DNA of 64,000 nt from Bog-159 sp049511415 (GTDB lineage: Bacteria; Acidobacteriota; Terriglobia; Bryobacterales; Bryobacteraceae): contig JBEKYC010000022.1 in the NCBI GenBank assembly GCA_049511415.1, positions 62,001 to 126,000 on the forward strand, given 5' to 3'. Under the pieces are notes generated by a model that ran no database searches, had not been told where the DNA came from, and saw only the letters and a list, made by a program, of their open reading frames with translations. A program made the position numbers and the translations under genes. Numbering within the stretch: position 1 is the first letter of the stretch; each line of letters starts with the position of its first letter. Of this stretch, positions 54,617 to 62,911 are shown in pieces.

Positions 54617-54838
54617 ATGGATCTAAATAAAGCAATTCGCGAGCTATACGAAGAGTTAGAAAAGCTCAATGGGGTTATTGCGTCACTGGAGCAATTTGAG
54701 GGTACTGGTACTATACCGGAACTCAAACGCCGGGGCCGCAAGTCGATGGGCCAGAAGGAGCGCCTGATGGTTTCGGAGCGCATGAAGAAATACTGGGCCA
54801 GCCGGCGCAAGAAGAAGGGGCAGTCCGCGGGCGACTAA
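54617..54838 (+). CDS. Small basic coiled-coil protein
   Basis: The 73-residue product begins MDLNKAIRELYEELEKLNGVIASLE, a predicted amphipathic coiled coil, and ends in a basic tail with RRGRKSMGQKERLMVSERMKKYWASRRKKK. This shape suggests nucleic-acid or ribosome binding. Similar small proteins occur in Acidobacteria, but no function is established to my knowledge. Its stop overlaps the convergent methyltransferase by four bases. Confidence 0.6.
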   Translation: MDLNKAIRELYEELEKLNGVIASLEQFEGTGTIPELKRRGRKSMGQKERLMVSERMKKYWASRRKKKGQSAGD

Positions 54839-55614
54839 GGTCTGCGCAAGAGCCGGCGGCCTCGAGCGCGCCACTTCCTGTAAGTGGTTCTCAGCTTATA
54901 GTCCCGGTGCTCGCGCCAGGCCGGGGACAGTAACTTCGGCCGAAAGAACCACAACCAAAAGTACTGCGACCCGGCGCCGTAGCTATAGCGCATCTCGAAG
55001 TCGCAACGGATGGCCATGTTACGGACATCCTCCTGGGAGAAGGTAACTCCCAACCAGGTATCGTCCGGCGGATTATCGAGGGCTTCGCCGCCCTGCACCT
55101 GGAACTTGAAGAGACAGCCACGGCGCAAACGGCGGCGCACGGCGCGCACATAGCTTTCGATAACCTCGCGGCTGGGGATATGTTGAAACACGATGGACGT
55201 GAAGACAAAATCGAAGCGTGTGTCTCCTAGTACGTCCAGGTCCTTCCCGCTGTTTTGGAAGATATGGACGTGCGGCAGGCCGGCCAGGGCGGCGCGGGCC
55301 TGAAGCACCATTTCGCCGCTGATATCCACGCCATAGACCTCACCGAAGACACGGGCCAGGGCGCGAGTGACGCGGCCGGCGCCGCAGCCGATTTCGAGGA
55401 CACGCATGCGTTTGGGATCTTTGCCCTGGCAGATGTTGATCATGTCGGTGAGAATCTCCTCCGCCACGGTGCGCTCGCCGGATTGGAAGAACTCTTCGTC
55501 GGTCCAATCCTGGCGTTCGGTGTTGACGTAGAAGCGGGCATTTTCGCGCGCGCGCTGGTCCCATTCGCGCTGCATCTTTTGCAACTGTCCGCCGAGATCC
55601 GTTTCGGGCATCAT
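54835..55614 (-). CDS. Class I SAM-dependent methyltransferase
   Basis: The ATG at 55614 (or 55611) gives 259 residues; the longer frame runs through the tRNA gene and is not real. Motif I VLEIGCGAGRVTRAL and the acidic VYGVDISGEM are present, as is FDFVFTSIVFQHI. The long basic C-terminus may bind a membrane or nucleic acid. The substrate is unknown. Confidence 0.82.
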   Translation of the reverse strand: MMPETDLGGQLQKMQREWDQRARENARFYVNTERQDWTDEEFFQSGERTVAEEILTDMINICQGKDPKRMRVLEIGCGAGRVTRALARVFGEVYGVDISGEMVLQARAALAGLPHVHIFQNSGKDLDVLGDTRFDFVFTSIVFQHIPSREVIESYVRAVRRRLRRGCLFKFQVQGGEALDNPPDDTWLGVTFSQEDVRNMAIRCDFEMRYSYGAGSQYFWLWFFRPKLLSPAWREHRDYKLRTTYRKWRARGRRLLRRP

Positions 55615-55644
55615 GTTATATTGTAGTGGTCGCTTCACTTGCGT

Positions 55645-55720
55645 GGGCGAGTAGCTCAGTTGGGAGAGCACGGCGTTCGCAACGCCGGGGTCGTGGGTTC
55701 GAATCCCATCTCGTCCACCA
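55645..55720 (+). tRNA. tRNA-Ala (anticodon CGC)
   Basis: The 76-base cloverleaf is complete: acceptor GGGCGAG/CTCGTCC with the G3-U70 pair that identifies alanine tRNAs, D arm GCTC/GAGC, anticodon stem CGGCG/CGCCG around loop TTCGCAA (anticodon CGC) and a normal T arm with TTCGAAT. The CCA end is encoded. It is on the strand opposite the methyltransferase, whose true start lies 30 bases before it. Confidence 0.95.
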
Positions 55721-55860
55721 AATTCCAATCCTGCCTTCCAAATCGGCGCCGGTCACGCCTCCCGCAAAAATATTTGCCGCGTGGAAACAATCACTTACCG
55801 CCCATCTCCCAGTCCCGCAAAAGTGTCTGCATGCTTCCCTGAAATTCAAAGGAAGCATGT

Positions 55861-56394
55861 ATGGAAAACACTCCTCTTACCCCCAATCAGGAAAAGGTGC
55901 TGGCCTTTATAGCGGCCGGCTATAGCGCCACTGCCGCCGCGCAGCAGGCCGGTGTCCACCGCAACACCGTAAGCAACTGGCTCAAGGTCGAAGCCTTCCG
56001 CAAGGGTCTCGAACAGGCCCGCCTTGAAAAACAGATCCTGTTCTGGGATCAGGCCGCCGCCATGGCCGCCGAATGCCTCAACAATCTGCGCATCGTGGCC
56101 AACGACCCCACCGCATTGCCCTCCCTGCGCTTCCGTGCTACCAAGACCATCCTCGACCACGTCACGCAATACCTGCCCGGCGACTCCGCCCTCCTGCTTC
56201 CCGACCCGCCCGAAATTCTTGTGGCGCCGCACAATTCTGCACAACCGCCGCAGCCTGAGCCTACCCAGATCCCCTACCGCAAACCACCCACTCCCGGCCG
56301 GAACGATCTCTGCCCCTGCGGCAGCGGCATCAAATTTAAACATTGTTGCCTGAATAAGCCCACGCCGCCGCGGGTGAACACCCCCGCGGCATAA
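55861..56394 (+). CDS. HTH protein with C-terminal SEC-C zinc motif
   Basis: The 177-residue product begins with a helix-turn-helix (about 7-45, TAAAQQAGVHRNTVSNWLK). A helical region and Pro-rich linker follow, then a SEC-C zinc finger CPCGSGIKFKHCC (Cys151, Cys153, Cys162, Cys163) ends the protein. SEC-C motifs bind zinc and often attach to SecA or nucleases. The N-terminus is reminiscent of small terminase or homeodomain-like phage proteins. It lies 140 bases after the tRNA-Ala gene. Confidence 0.7.
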   Translation: MENTPLTPNQEKVLAFIAAGYSATAAAQQAGVHRNTVSNWLKVEAFRKGLEQARLEKQILFWDQAAAMAAECLNNLRIVANDPTALPSLRFRATKTILDHVTQYLPGDSALLLPDPPEILVAPHNSAQPPQPEPTQIPYRKPPTPGRNDLCPCGSGIKFKHCCLNKPTPPRVNTPAA

Positions 56395-56515
56395 TACACG
56401 AAGGGAAGCGATGTGGTTTGGGCCGCGGACCGCTTTCCAACGGGTCCTGACGGCTGAAAAACGAAACTGCGCAAGCTGGGCGTAGCTCGATCGACGCCCT
56501 CCGCCATAAGTTCTT

Positions 56516-57745
56516 TCACTCGTAACGCAGCGCGACTACGGGATCCAGGTTGGCGGCGCGGCCGGCGGGCCAGATACCGAAGAACAGCCCGACGCCGACG
56601 GAGACCATGATGCCGGAGACAGCCGCCCATAAGGGCACGGCCGTGGGCAGGCTTTTGAAGATCAGGCCGGTGAGGAGGGAAACGCACCAGCCCAAAAACA
56701 GGCCGATCACGCCGCCGATACCGGTGAGGACCACGGCCTCGGTGAGGAACTGCAGAATAATATCGGCCTTGCGCGCGCCCAACGCTTTGCGAATGCCAAT
56801 TTCGCGGGTGCGCTCGGTGACCGACACCAGCATGATGTTCATAACGCCGATGCCGCCCACCAGGAGTCCGATGGAGCTGAGGATGACCATGACCAGCGCC
56901 ACGGTGCCGGTGATGCGATGGAAGTCCTCGATCATTTGGGTGGCGGTAGAGAGCGAGAAGTTGTCGGGCTTGTTGTTGGCAACTTTGCGCTGGATGCGCA
57001 GGATGGTGCGCACTTCATCTTCGGCGCGGGACAGCAATCCAGGCCTGGCGATCACGATCAGCATGTTTTCGTTGGCGCTGGGATAGAGCTTGTGCATGGT
57101 GAAATAGGGCACCAGGATGCGATTGTCGTCCTGGCCCGGGAAGGAGGCGGCGGGACGCTCCATCACCCCGATCACTTCCAATGCGTGGCCGTCCAGTTCG
57201 ATCCATTTGCCGACCGCATCGACGCCCTGGAACCAGGCTTTGCCCAAATCCTCACCCAGCACGGCCACCGGCATGTGATGGCGGTTCTCCGTGTCGGTGA
57301 AGAAGCGGCCTTGCAGCATCACGGTGCCGCCGGCGGCGTAGCCTTCTTCGGTGCCGCCGATATCCAAGTTGTAATTGTCATTGCCCTTGTAGCGGGCTTT
57401 GTGGATCTGATCCCAGTTGGAGAAGAGATAAGGGCTTACGTGCTCGACCGACGGGCAGCGGTCTTCGATGGCCAGCGCGTCGTCGCGAGTGAGCGACTTG
57501 CGCTTCATCTCTTCGAGGGTCCAGCCGCCCATGGCGCTGCCGCGCAGCACCACGATGGTGTTGGGTCCGAAACTTTTCAGGATGTTGGTGACGGCGCCGT
57601 CCAGCCCGGCAATGATGGCGCCCACGCCGATCACGGCGCCGGTGCCGATGATCACGCCCAGCACGGTCAGGAAGGAGCGCATCTTATGCTCGCGCACGGT
57701 ATCGAGCGCCAGCCCAACACCGGATGCCAAAGAACTTACGGTCAT
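56516..57745 (-). CDS. MacB-like ABC permease (FtsX domain), paralogue A
   Basis: The 409-residue permease has an N-terminal helix (VLGVIIGTGAVIGVGAII), a periplasmic MacB-PCD domain and three C-terminal helices with TREIGIRKALGARKADIILQFLTEAVVLT. It ends in the family tail AANLDPVVALRYE. The start overlaps the stop of the next permease (ATGA). No ATPase gene lies in the segment, so a MacB-type ATPase elsewhere is needed. Confidence 0.88.
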   Translation of the reverse strand: MTVSSLASGVGLALDTVREHKMRSFLTVLGVIIGTGAVIGVGAIIAGLDGAVTNILKSFGPNTIVVLRGSAMGGWTLEEMKRKSLTRDDALAIEDRCPSVEHVSPYLFSNWDQIHKARYKGNDNYNLDIGGTEEGYAAGGTVMLQGRFFTDTENRHHMPVAVLGEDLGKAWFQGVDAVGKWIELDGHALEVIGVMERPAASFPGQDDNRILVPYFTMHKLYPSANENMLIVIARPGLLSRAEDEVRTILRIQRKVANNKPDNFSLSTATQMIEDFHRITGTVALVMVILSSIGLLVGGIGVMNIMLVSVTERTREIGIRKALGARKADIILQFLTEAVVLTGIGGVIGLFLGWCVSLLTGLIFKSLPTAVPLWAAVSGIMVSVGVGLFFGIWPAGRAANLDPVVALRYE

Positions 57746-58983
57746 CGTTCCACCCTCAATGCTTCAATTGGATCCAAGCCCGCGGCGCGGCGGGCCGGAT
57801 AGATTCCGAAGAACAAGCCTACGGCGGCGGAAAGCGTCACGCCCACGATCACTGCGGAGATGGGAATATGCATGGGCACGGGTGTCAGCGCTTTCACCAA
57901 CAGGCTCACGAACCACGCCAGCGTAATACCCATCACGCCGCCCGTGGCCGACAGGATGGACGACTCCACCAGAAACTGGTTGAGAATGTCGCTGCGCCGC
58001 GCGCCCACGGATTTCCGGATGCCGATCTCGTGAGTCCGCTCGGTGACCACGGCCAGCATGATATTCATGATGACCACGCCGCCGACCACCATAAATACCG
58101 AGACCACGCCGACGGCGGTGGCGGCGATGGCTCCGGTCAATTGCTGGAACACGTTCACCAGGGAATCGGAGCTCACCATGCCGAAATTGTCTTCGTCCTT
58201 GGGGTGCAGGTGGCGGTAGGCACGCAACAGCACGCGGATCTCATCCTCGGCCTGCTGCAGCACGGATTGGTTGGTGGCCACAAAGTTGTATCCGATGCCG
58301 GAACGCGGGCCATAGATCTTGAAATAAGTCTCGGCAGGAATCACCAGGAAATTATCGCGGGAATTACCGAAGACCGTGCCCTTGGTCTTGGCGACGCCCA
58401 CGACCTCAAAAGGCATGCCTTCCACGATCACGGACTTCCCGATCGGGCTGGTGTTGCCGAAGAACTGATTCTGCAGATCCTTGCCGATGAACGCGACCAT
58501 GGAACGGCGCTCGTCTTCCAGTTCGGTGATGAAGCGGCCATCCACCGGCTCGATGTCCGAGATGACGCCGTAGTTGGCGGTGGCGCCCGTGAGTTGCACA
58601 TTGTCGCGATGCTCTTTGCCGACATGCACGGCGACGTTGCGGCTCAACGACATGCCGATCTCGCGCAGCAGGTGGCTGTTACTTTTCAGAAAGTCGAATT
58701 CTTCCTTGGAGAGCTCCGGATTGCGGCGCTGCATTTCCAGAAACTTTTTGGGATCCCACATGCCCATCATCACGATGCGGTGGACCATGAAGCCGTCCGC
58801 GCCCATGCTGGAAACGTTCTGGGCGACGTACACGTTCATGCCATCGATCACGGACATGACGGCGATGAGGGTGGTGGTCGCCAGGATGATGCCGAGCAGG
58901 GTGAGGAAACTGCGCAGCTTGCTGCCGTTCAGGGACAGGACCGCGCCGGTGACGGCTTCGCCAAAAGAAGCATTCGAACGCAT
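57742..58983 (-). CDS. MacB-like ABC permease (FtsX domain), paralogue B
   Basis: The 413-residue permease has the same layout: an N-terminal helix (LLGIILATTTLIAVMSVIDG), a periplasmic domain to about 280, THEIGIRKSVGARRSDILNQFLVESSIL and the tail AAGLDPIEALRVE. It is the first gene of the coupled pair. Paired permeases suggest a heterodimer exporting a peptide, lipid or signal. Confidence 0.88.
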   Translation of the reverse strand: MRSNASFGEAVTGAVLSLNGSKLRSFLTLLGIILATTTLIAVMSVIDGMNVYVAQNVSSMGADGFMVHRIVMMGMWDPKKFLEMQRRNPELSKEEFDFLKSNSHLLREIGMSLSRNVAVHVGKEHRDNVQLTGATANYGVISDIEPVDGRFITELEDERRSMVAFIGKDLQNQFFGNTSPIGKSVIVEGMPFEVVGVAKTKGTVFGNSRDNFLVIPAETYFKIYGPRSGIGYNFVATNQSVLQQAEDEIRVLLRAYRHLHPKDEDNFGMVSSDSLVNVFQQLTGAIAATAVGVVSVFMVVGGVVIMNIMLAVVTERTHEIGIRKSVGARRSDILNQFLVESSILSATGGVMGITLAWFVSLLVKALTPVPMHIPISAVIVGVTLSAAVGLFFGIYPARRAAGLDPIEALRVER

Positions 58984-59058
58984 TCAATATCCAGACGAGT
59001 GGAGGGGGTCAATTGTTCCACCCGTCCATTCCATTATTGCGTGATCCAGCGCGTGTGA

Positions 59059-59092
59059 GGTCTAAAGCCCCTCGCGGACGGAAGTCCGCCCC
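59059..59092. repeat. REP-like double-hairpin intergenic element, copy 2
   Basis: The bases CTAAAGCCCC followed by the palindrome GCGGAC-GGAA-GTCCGC match, in the opposite orientation, the element at 2721-2758. The element lies in the intergenic space between the permease pair and the DsbD-N-like gene. Confidence 0.5.
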
Positions 59093-59095
59093 CCA

Positions 59096-59593
59096 TTATT
59101 GGACGGAATATGACAGGCGCACTTCCGCGGTTTTGGGGGGGAAGCAGGAGTTGTTGTTGCATGCCTGATAGCGCAGTTTGCCCACCATGATACCGGGACC
59201 CTGGGGAGCGCCGGCGGGCACCTTGAATTTGGCGACGAGGTCGAAGTCGCCGCTGTAGACGGATAGGGGCTTGTCGGAGAATTCGTACTTTTCCATGCGC
59301 GCCTTGGGAAAGACGACTTCGCCGGGTTCGAGCGCACCGCCGGCGGTCCAGGTGAGCTTCAGCGGGATCAGATAGGCGTCACTGGGGGTATTGCTGTTCA
59401 CGTGGAAATTGGGCTCGATCGAGACGGCGATCTTGGCCTCCACGGACGTGCCACGTTTGGCCACCAGCTTTTGGGGGGCCTCGGCCATCAGATACTGGTT
59501 ACCTTGTGCCCACAAGCTCGGCAGGCAGAGAAATGTGGCCACCGCCGCCAGGATGCGCGGGCGTCTGCAATAGTTGTTCGATGTCATCTTCAA
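59096..59593 (-). CDS. DsbD N-terminal domain-like secreted protein
   Basis: The 165-residue exported protein has a signal peptide ending near PSLWAQ. An Ig-like domain like the alpha domain of DsbD follows (VEAKIAVSIEPNFHVNSNTP, YQACNNNSCFPPKTAEV), with the Cys pair able to accept electrons. It lacks the membrane and thioredoxin parts of DsbD, so it may be a receiver protein. Its first 95 bases overlap the 3' end of the TlpA-like gene in another frame. Confidence 0.82.
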   Translation of the reverse strand: MKMTSNNYCRRPRILAAVATFLCLPSLWAQGNQYLMAEAPQKLVAKRGTSVEAKIAVSIEPNFHVNSNTPSDAYLIPLKLTWTAGGALEPGEVVFPKARMEKYEFSDKPLSVYSGDFDLVAKFKVPAGAPQGPGIMVGKLRYQACNNNSCFPPKTAEVRLSYSVQ

Positions 59594-60092
59594 TCTCGCT
59601 CTTACTGGTCAAGCCTACATGCACGGAGGCGATGTTGCCATCGCGGTCGATCAGAAACGTTGTGGGCAGGGCCTCGATGCCGCCGTATTTTTCGGCGGTG
59701 GAGTCGTTACCCACCATCACCCGGTAATTGATGGCCAAATCGTTGATAAAAGGCTTGACCGCATCCCAGCCGTCGTCGTCCATGGAGACACCCAGGACGG
59801 AGAAACCCTTGTCTTTATGCTTCCGCTCGAAATCCATGAACCAGGGAATTTCTACTTTGCAGGGTCCGCAGTAGGTGGCCCAGAAATCGAGCAGCACGAC
59901 TTTGCCTTTGTAGTCGGAGAGGCGCACGGTTTTGCCGTCGGCGTCTTTGAGGGCGAAATCGGGGGCGGCGTGGCGTTCGGTGGTGGGCTTGAGGGACGCG
60001 GCGCGCGCGGGCCGGGCCGGCGAACAGCCATAGATCACCCACCCCAGGGCGAAGCCGGTGAGTATGATGGCGCCCAGACGCGGCAATGACAT
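59499..60092 (-). CDS. TlpA-like thioredoxin-fold protein
   Basis: The 197-residue protein has an N-terminal membrane anchor or lipoprotein-like Cys (VIYGC), then a TlpA/ResA thioredoxin domain with Cys75-Gly-Pro-Cys78 (DFWATYCGPCKVEIPWF) and cis-Pro in EALPTTFLID. It reduces or oxidises secreted proteins, for instance cytochrome c precursors. The next gene (DsbD-N-like) begins inside it; both probably form a redox pair. The tail after LLQT is loose. Confidence 0.88.
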   Translation of the reverse strand: MSLPRLGAIILTGFALGWVIYGCSPARPARAASLKPTTERHAAPDFALKDADGKTVRLSDYKGKVVLLDFWATYCGPCKVEIPWFMDFERKHKDKGFSVLGVSMDDDGWDAVKPFINDLAINYRVMVGNDSTAEKYGGIEALPTTFLIDRDGNIASVHVGLTSKSEIEDDIEQLLQTPAHPGGGGHISLPAELVGTR

Positions 60093-60117
60093 TTAGCCTC
60101 CTGTACCTATATATGGA

Positions 60118-60612
60118 TTATATCGAGATTCGATCGGTCACAACAGATTCGGTAAACCATTGGCGGCGGCGTTGGCGAAAACGGTTGGCGAGGGTGAATT
60201 CGGGGTGGGAGCGGAGGCCGGCGAACATCCAGGCGGCGGTGTCGCAGAAGCTTTCGCAGGCATATTCGCGCCAGCGGCGGCTGCGGCGGCGGCGATCGGC
60301 GGGCGCCAGGGCGCGCTTGCGCCATTCGGCGGACCAACCCATCTCCCCGCGGGCGTGGGCGGCGAATTCGGCGCGCAGCAGATCCTCCCAGGACCAGCGG
60401 CGGGGGTTGCCCAGGCGCAGCCACACGAAATGGAAGAGTTCGTGGACGAAGATGCGGGCGGTCTCGCGGCGATCCTCCGCTACGGAGGCATCGAAAGCGA
60501 TGCGGCGTTCGCGCAGAAAGGCGCCGGCATGGACGTCGCCGGTGCCATCGCGCAAACCGCGGCGTAGTTCCACGCGGATGGGCTTTCCGGCGATGGAAGG
60601 GAGGGGCTTCAT
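60118..60612 (-). CDS. Putative zinc metalloprotease (HExxH zincin)
   Basis: The 164-residue protein shows His57-Glu-Leu-Phe-His61 in IFVHELFHFVWLRLG, and a Glu or Asp in EYACESFCDT could be the third ligand. The rest is Arg-rich. No family was recognised, but size and motif resemble SprT-like small proteases. It starts at ATG 60612 and ends 25 bases before the TlpA-like gene start, in the same direction. Confidence 0.6.
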   Translation of the reverse strand: MKPLPSIAGKPIRVELRRGLRDGTGDVHAGAFLRERRIAFDASVAEDRRETARIFVHELFHFVWLRLGNPRRWSWEDLLRAEFAAHARGEMGWSAEWRKRALAPADRRRRSRRWREYACESFCDTAAWMFAGLRSHPEFTLANRFRQRRRQWFTESVVTDRISI

Positions 60613-60652
60613 GGGTTCCGGGGCCAGCCCCCGGGCGTTTCAGCCGGAAAAG

Positions 60653-61075
60653 CTATTCCGCCGCCGGGGGTGGTATGCGGACGCTGCTGGCGGCGGGCTT
60701 GCCGGTGCGATCCATGCCCAACTCGTAGAGGACCCGGGTACCGGGCCGCAAAGTGGTGGGGTCGCCTTCGGAGAGCCGGGAGACGTGAAAGAACACGTCG
60801 CGGCCGCCGTCATCGGGGCGCAGGAATCCGAAGCCTTTGGCTTCGAAATAGGTCACCACAGCGCCGCCCTGTTCGCGCTGTGCATCGCTGCCTCCGCCAC
60901 CGCCATCGGAGGGGCCCGACCCTCCCGGACGGCTGGTCTTGTCGCCGACACCTTGTTTGATCAGCGCCAGATCGTCTTCGGACAACTCCGTGTCCGTGAC
61001 CGTTTCGGCTGGCATTTTAAAATCTGGATTTTTCTTGCGCGCTTCTTCGAAAAGCCGTTTTTGTCGAGCGTTCAA
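60653..61075 (-). CDS. Cold-shock domain protein
   Basis: The 140-residue protein has a charged N-terminus, a Gly-rich linker, and a C-terminal cold-shock OB fold with RNP1 KGFGFLRP and RNP2 VFFHVS. Such proteins bind single-stranded RNA or DNA. The TTG start at 61075 is chosen because no ATG is available. It follows a Tudor-like gene by 20 bases and is probably co-transcribed with it. Confidence 0.78.
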   Translation of the reverse strand: MNARQKRLFEEARKKNPDFKMPAETVTDTELSEDDLALIKQGVGDKTSRPGGSGPSDGGGGGSDAQREQGGAVVTYFEAKGFGFLRPDDGGRDVFFHVSRLSEGDPTTLRPGTRVLYELGMDRTGKPAASSVRIPPPAAE

Positions 61076-61095
61076 TCTGAAAGTCCTCGAGATCC

Positions 61096-61329
61096 CTACT
61101 GCACAACCGCCGGCACGGCCTTGGCCTTGCGGCGGGCGCCGCGCTTTTCGGCGGGCGGTTGCCGGTCGCTCTTCTTGAGCTGGCCCATGACCATGGGGGT
61201 GACGAATTTCTTTTCGCCGTGATCGTCAAATTTGATCACAATGCGCTCATCATTGCTCGAAAGCACAGTTCCCAAGCCGAATTTATCGTGCTCCACCTGG
61301 GCGCCTTGGGAATAGTTATTGGAAGCCAT
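61096..61329 (-). CDS. Small Tudor-like protein (UvrD/PcrA C-terminal domain type)
   Basis: The 77-residue product has VEHDKFGLGTVLSSNDERIVIKFDDHGEKKFV, the pattern of the Tudor-like domain at the C-terminus of UvrD/PcrA helicases, here as a free-standing gene. A basic tail follows. It probably binds RNA polymerase, RNA or DNA. It lies upstream of the cold-shock gene. Confidence 0.62.
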   Translation of the reverse strand: MASNNYSQGAQVEHDKFGLGTVLSSNDERIVIKFDDHGEKKFVTPMVMGQLKKSDRQPPAEKRGARRKAKAVPAVVQ

Positions 61330-61562
61330 TAGCTTTGGATTAACTCCTTTATTTTACTGATGCTGGGCGGGACTGGATGCAAGTCCTGAAGAATGCGGGC
61401 GGCGCTGGCACAGGGATCTTGCTTTATGTTAGCATGCAGCGGCCATGCCCGCAACTTCAGGGGACAGGCTGACCTTGCGCGTCGAAACGCCGGACGCCGG
61501 TCACGCGCAGCGCACCGCCGCTCAGATCCGAAACGGTCAGCGTACATACCCTGGTCCGGCTA

Positions 61563-62821
61563 TTAATCCACGCGGTACCCTCGGTCTCCTCGCACCCGGA
61601 TCTGCGACGAATGGTACTCGCCATCGCGGTTTCCAGACGGCGAGAAGCCCAGCACGTACGAAACTTCGGGGACTGCCACCAGGGTGCGCAGACCACCAGC
61701 CCAGTCGTTCGTGTCATGCAGGTATTGTCCGCCGGTGGATTTTGCCTCCTGGGCCATAAAATCGCCCATCAGGAACAGTGTCCGCGCCTCGGTGCGGTCC
61801 GTCACCAGACCCTCGGAGTTTATTGAGCTAATCGTGATGCTGGCACGGAGCGCGGCATCCGTCAGAGCGCTGGTCCGCTCTTCCATGCCGCCGGTCGGGA
61901 AGCCCGGTGACATCAGAATTAACGTGCGCCTGCCGGGCGCCGCGGCCAGATGGCGGATCACCATGAGGAGCGCGTCCAGCGCGCTGGTGGATTGATATTC
62001 GTATTGCTGCCACACGATCTGTGCCGCGCTCTCCACCACCCCTCTCTGGGCGAAGACGCATGCTGATGGTGGAGGGTCGGGACAATTGCAGCCAACCGCT
62101 TGACCCACGGCAGCGTCTTCTATGCCGAGGTCCACATGTCGCGCGATGATATACGCTTCAGACGGCCCGAGCGTGGGGCAGAGGTGGTGGCGTGAACGCC
62201 ACTTAGCGGACGGGCCCGCAACCGCGCCAGAGCAGCCAGGACCAGCTTGCGGTCGCGGGTGTAATCGACGGACACCGCTCCCGATGATGTGAATATCCCG
62301 ATCAGGTCGCCAGCCGGAAGGGCGTCGGAGAGAAGCCGCGCAGCCGCCTCGGCGGATTTGCGCACACCCAGCATGGAGGCATGCGCATCATCGAAAAACA
62401 GCGCGATGGATCGCGGGTCGGATGGGGGCGCCGGGGAAGAGGCAGCGCTCGCAGTCGCCGGCGAGCCCGCGCGGTCGTGCGCTTGGGCTTTTTGCTCGGA
62501 GAACAACGTGATCGCCTGTGGCTGATTATGATCGAGTATTTCGAAGTCCGCCGCATACAAGCCGCCGGTCGAGTTCCCATGGCGGTCGTGCACGGTGGCC
62601 ACCAGTTCCACCAGATTGGCGTCCGCCGAGATAACCAGGTTGCCCGGATACCAGGGAGCGCTGCGAATGCGGACTTCGGGCTGGGGGGCCTGCGCCAGGG
62701 CGGGCATCAAGGCGCAGCTCAGAGAAGAAAGGAACAGCCACCGTGGAATCCAAAGACCGGTCCGGGCGATGGTGCTTTCCTCCTCGGTCTTCAGGATAAT
62801 GCGGTCGATCCAGTTTGGCAA
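61563..62821 (-). pseudogene. VWFA-related protein, frameshifted and lacking a good start
   Basis: One frame (62120-62821) encodes a signal region, an Ig-like strand domain (VELVATVHDRHGNSTGGLYAADFEILDH) and the first half of a von Willebrand A domain with SIALFFDDAH. It ends after LSGVHATT. A second frame (61563 to about 62180) resumes with CPTLGPSEAYIIARHVDLGI, then GRRTLILMSPGFP and VSYVLGFSPSG. One missing base near 62180 explains the break. GAGGAGG is followed eight bases later by ATC where ATG would be expected, so the start may be lost too. The usual C-terminal domain is absent. Confidence 0.72.
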
Positions 62822-62911
62822 GCCGTGAGCACAACGCCAGGCGCATTCTAAATAAACAAAAGAGATCCGGATATAATCATCTCAAGGCAGCCTGACGGCT
62901 CCCGGGAGGCA

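Noticed and set aside
55645..56394. Integrative element at the tRNA-Ala gene
   Set aside because: No integrase and no second copy of the tRNA 3' end were seen, although the HTH/SEC-C gene next to it looks slightly phage-like.
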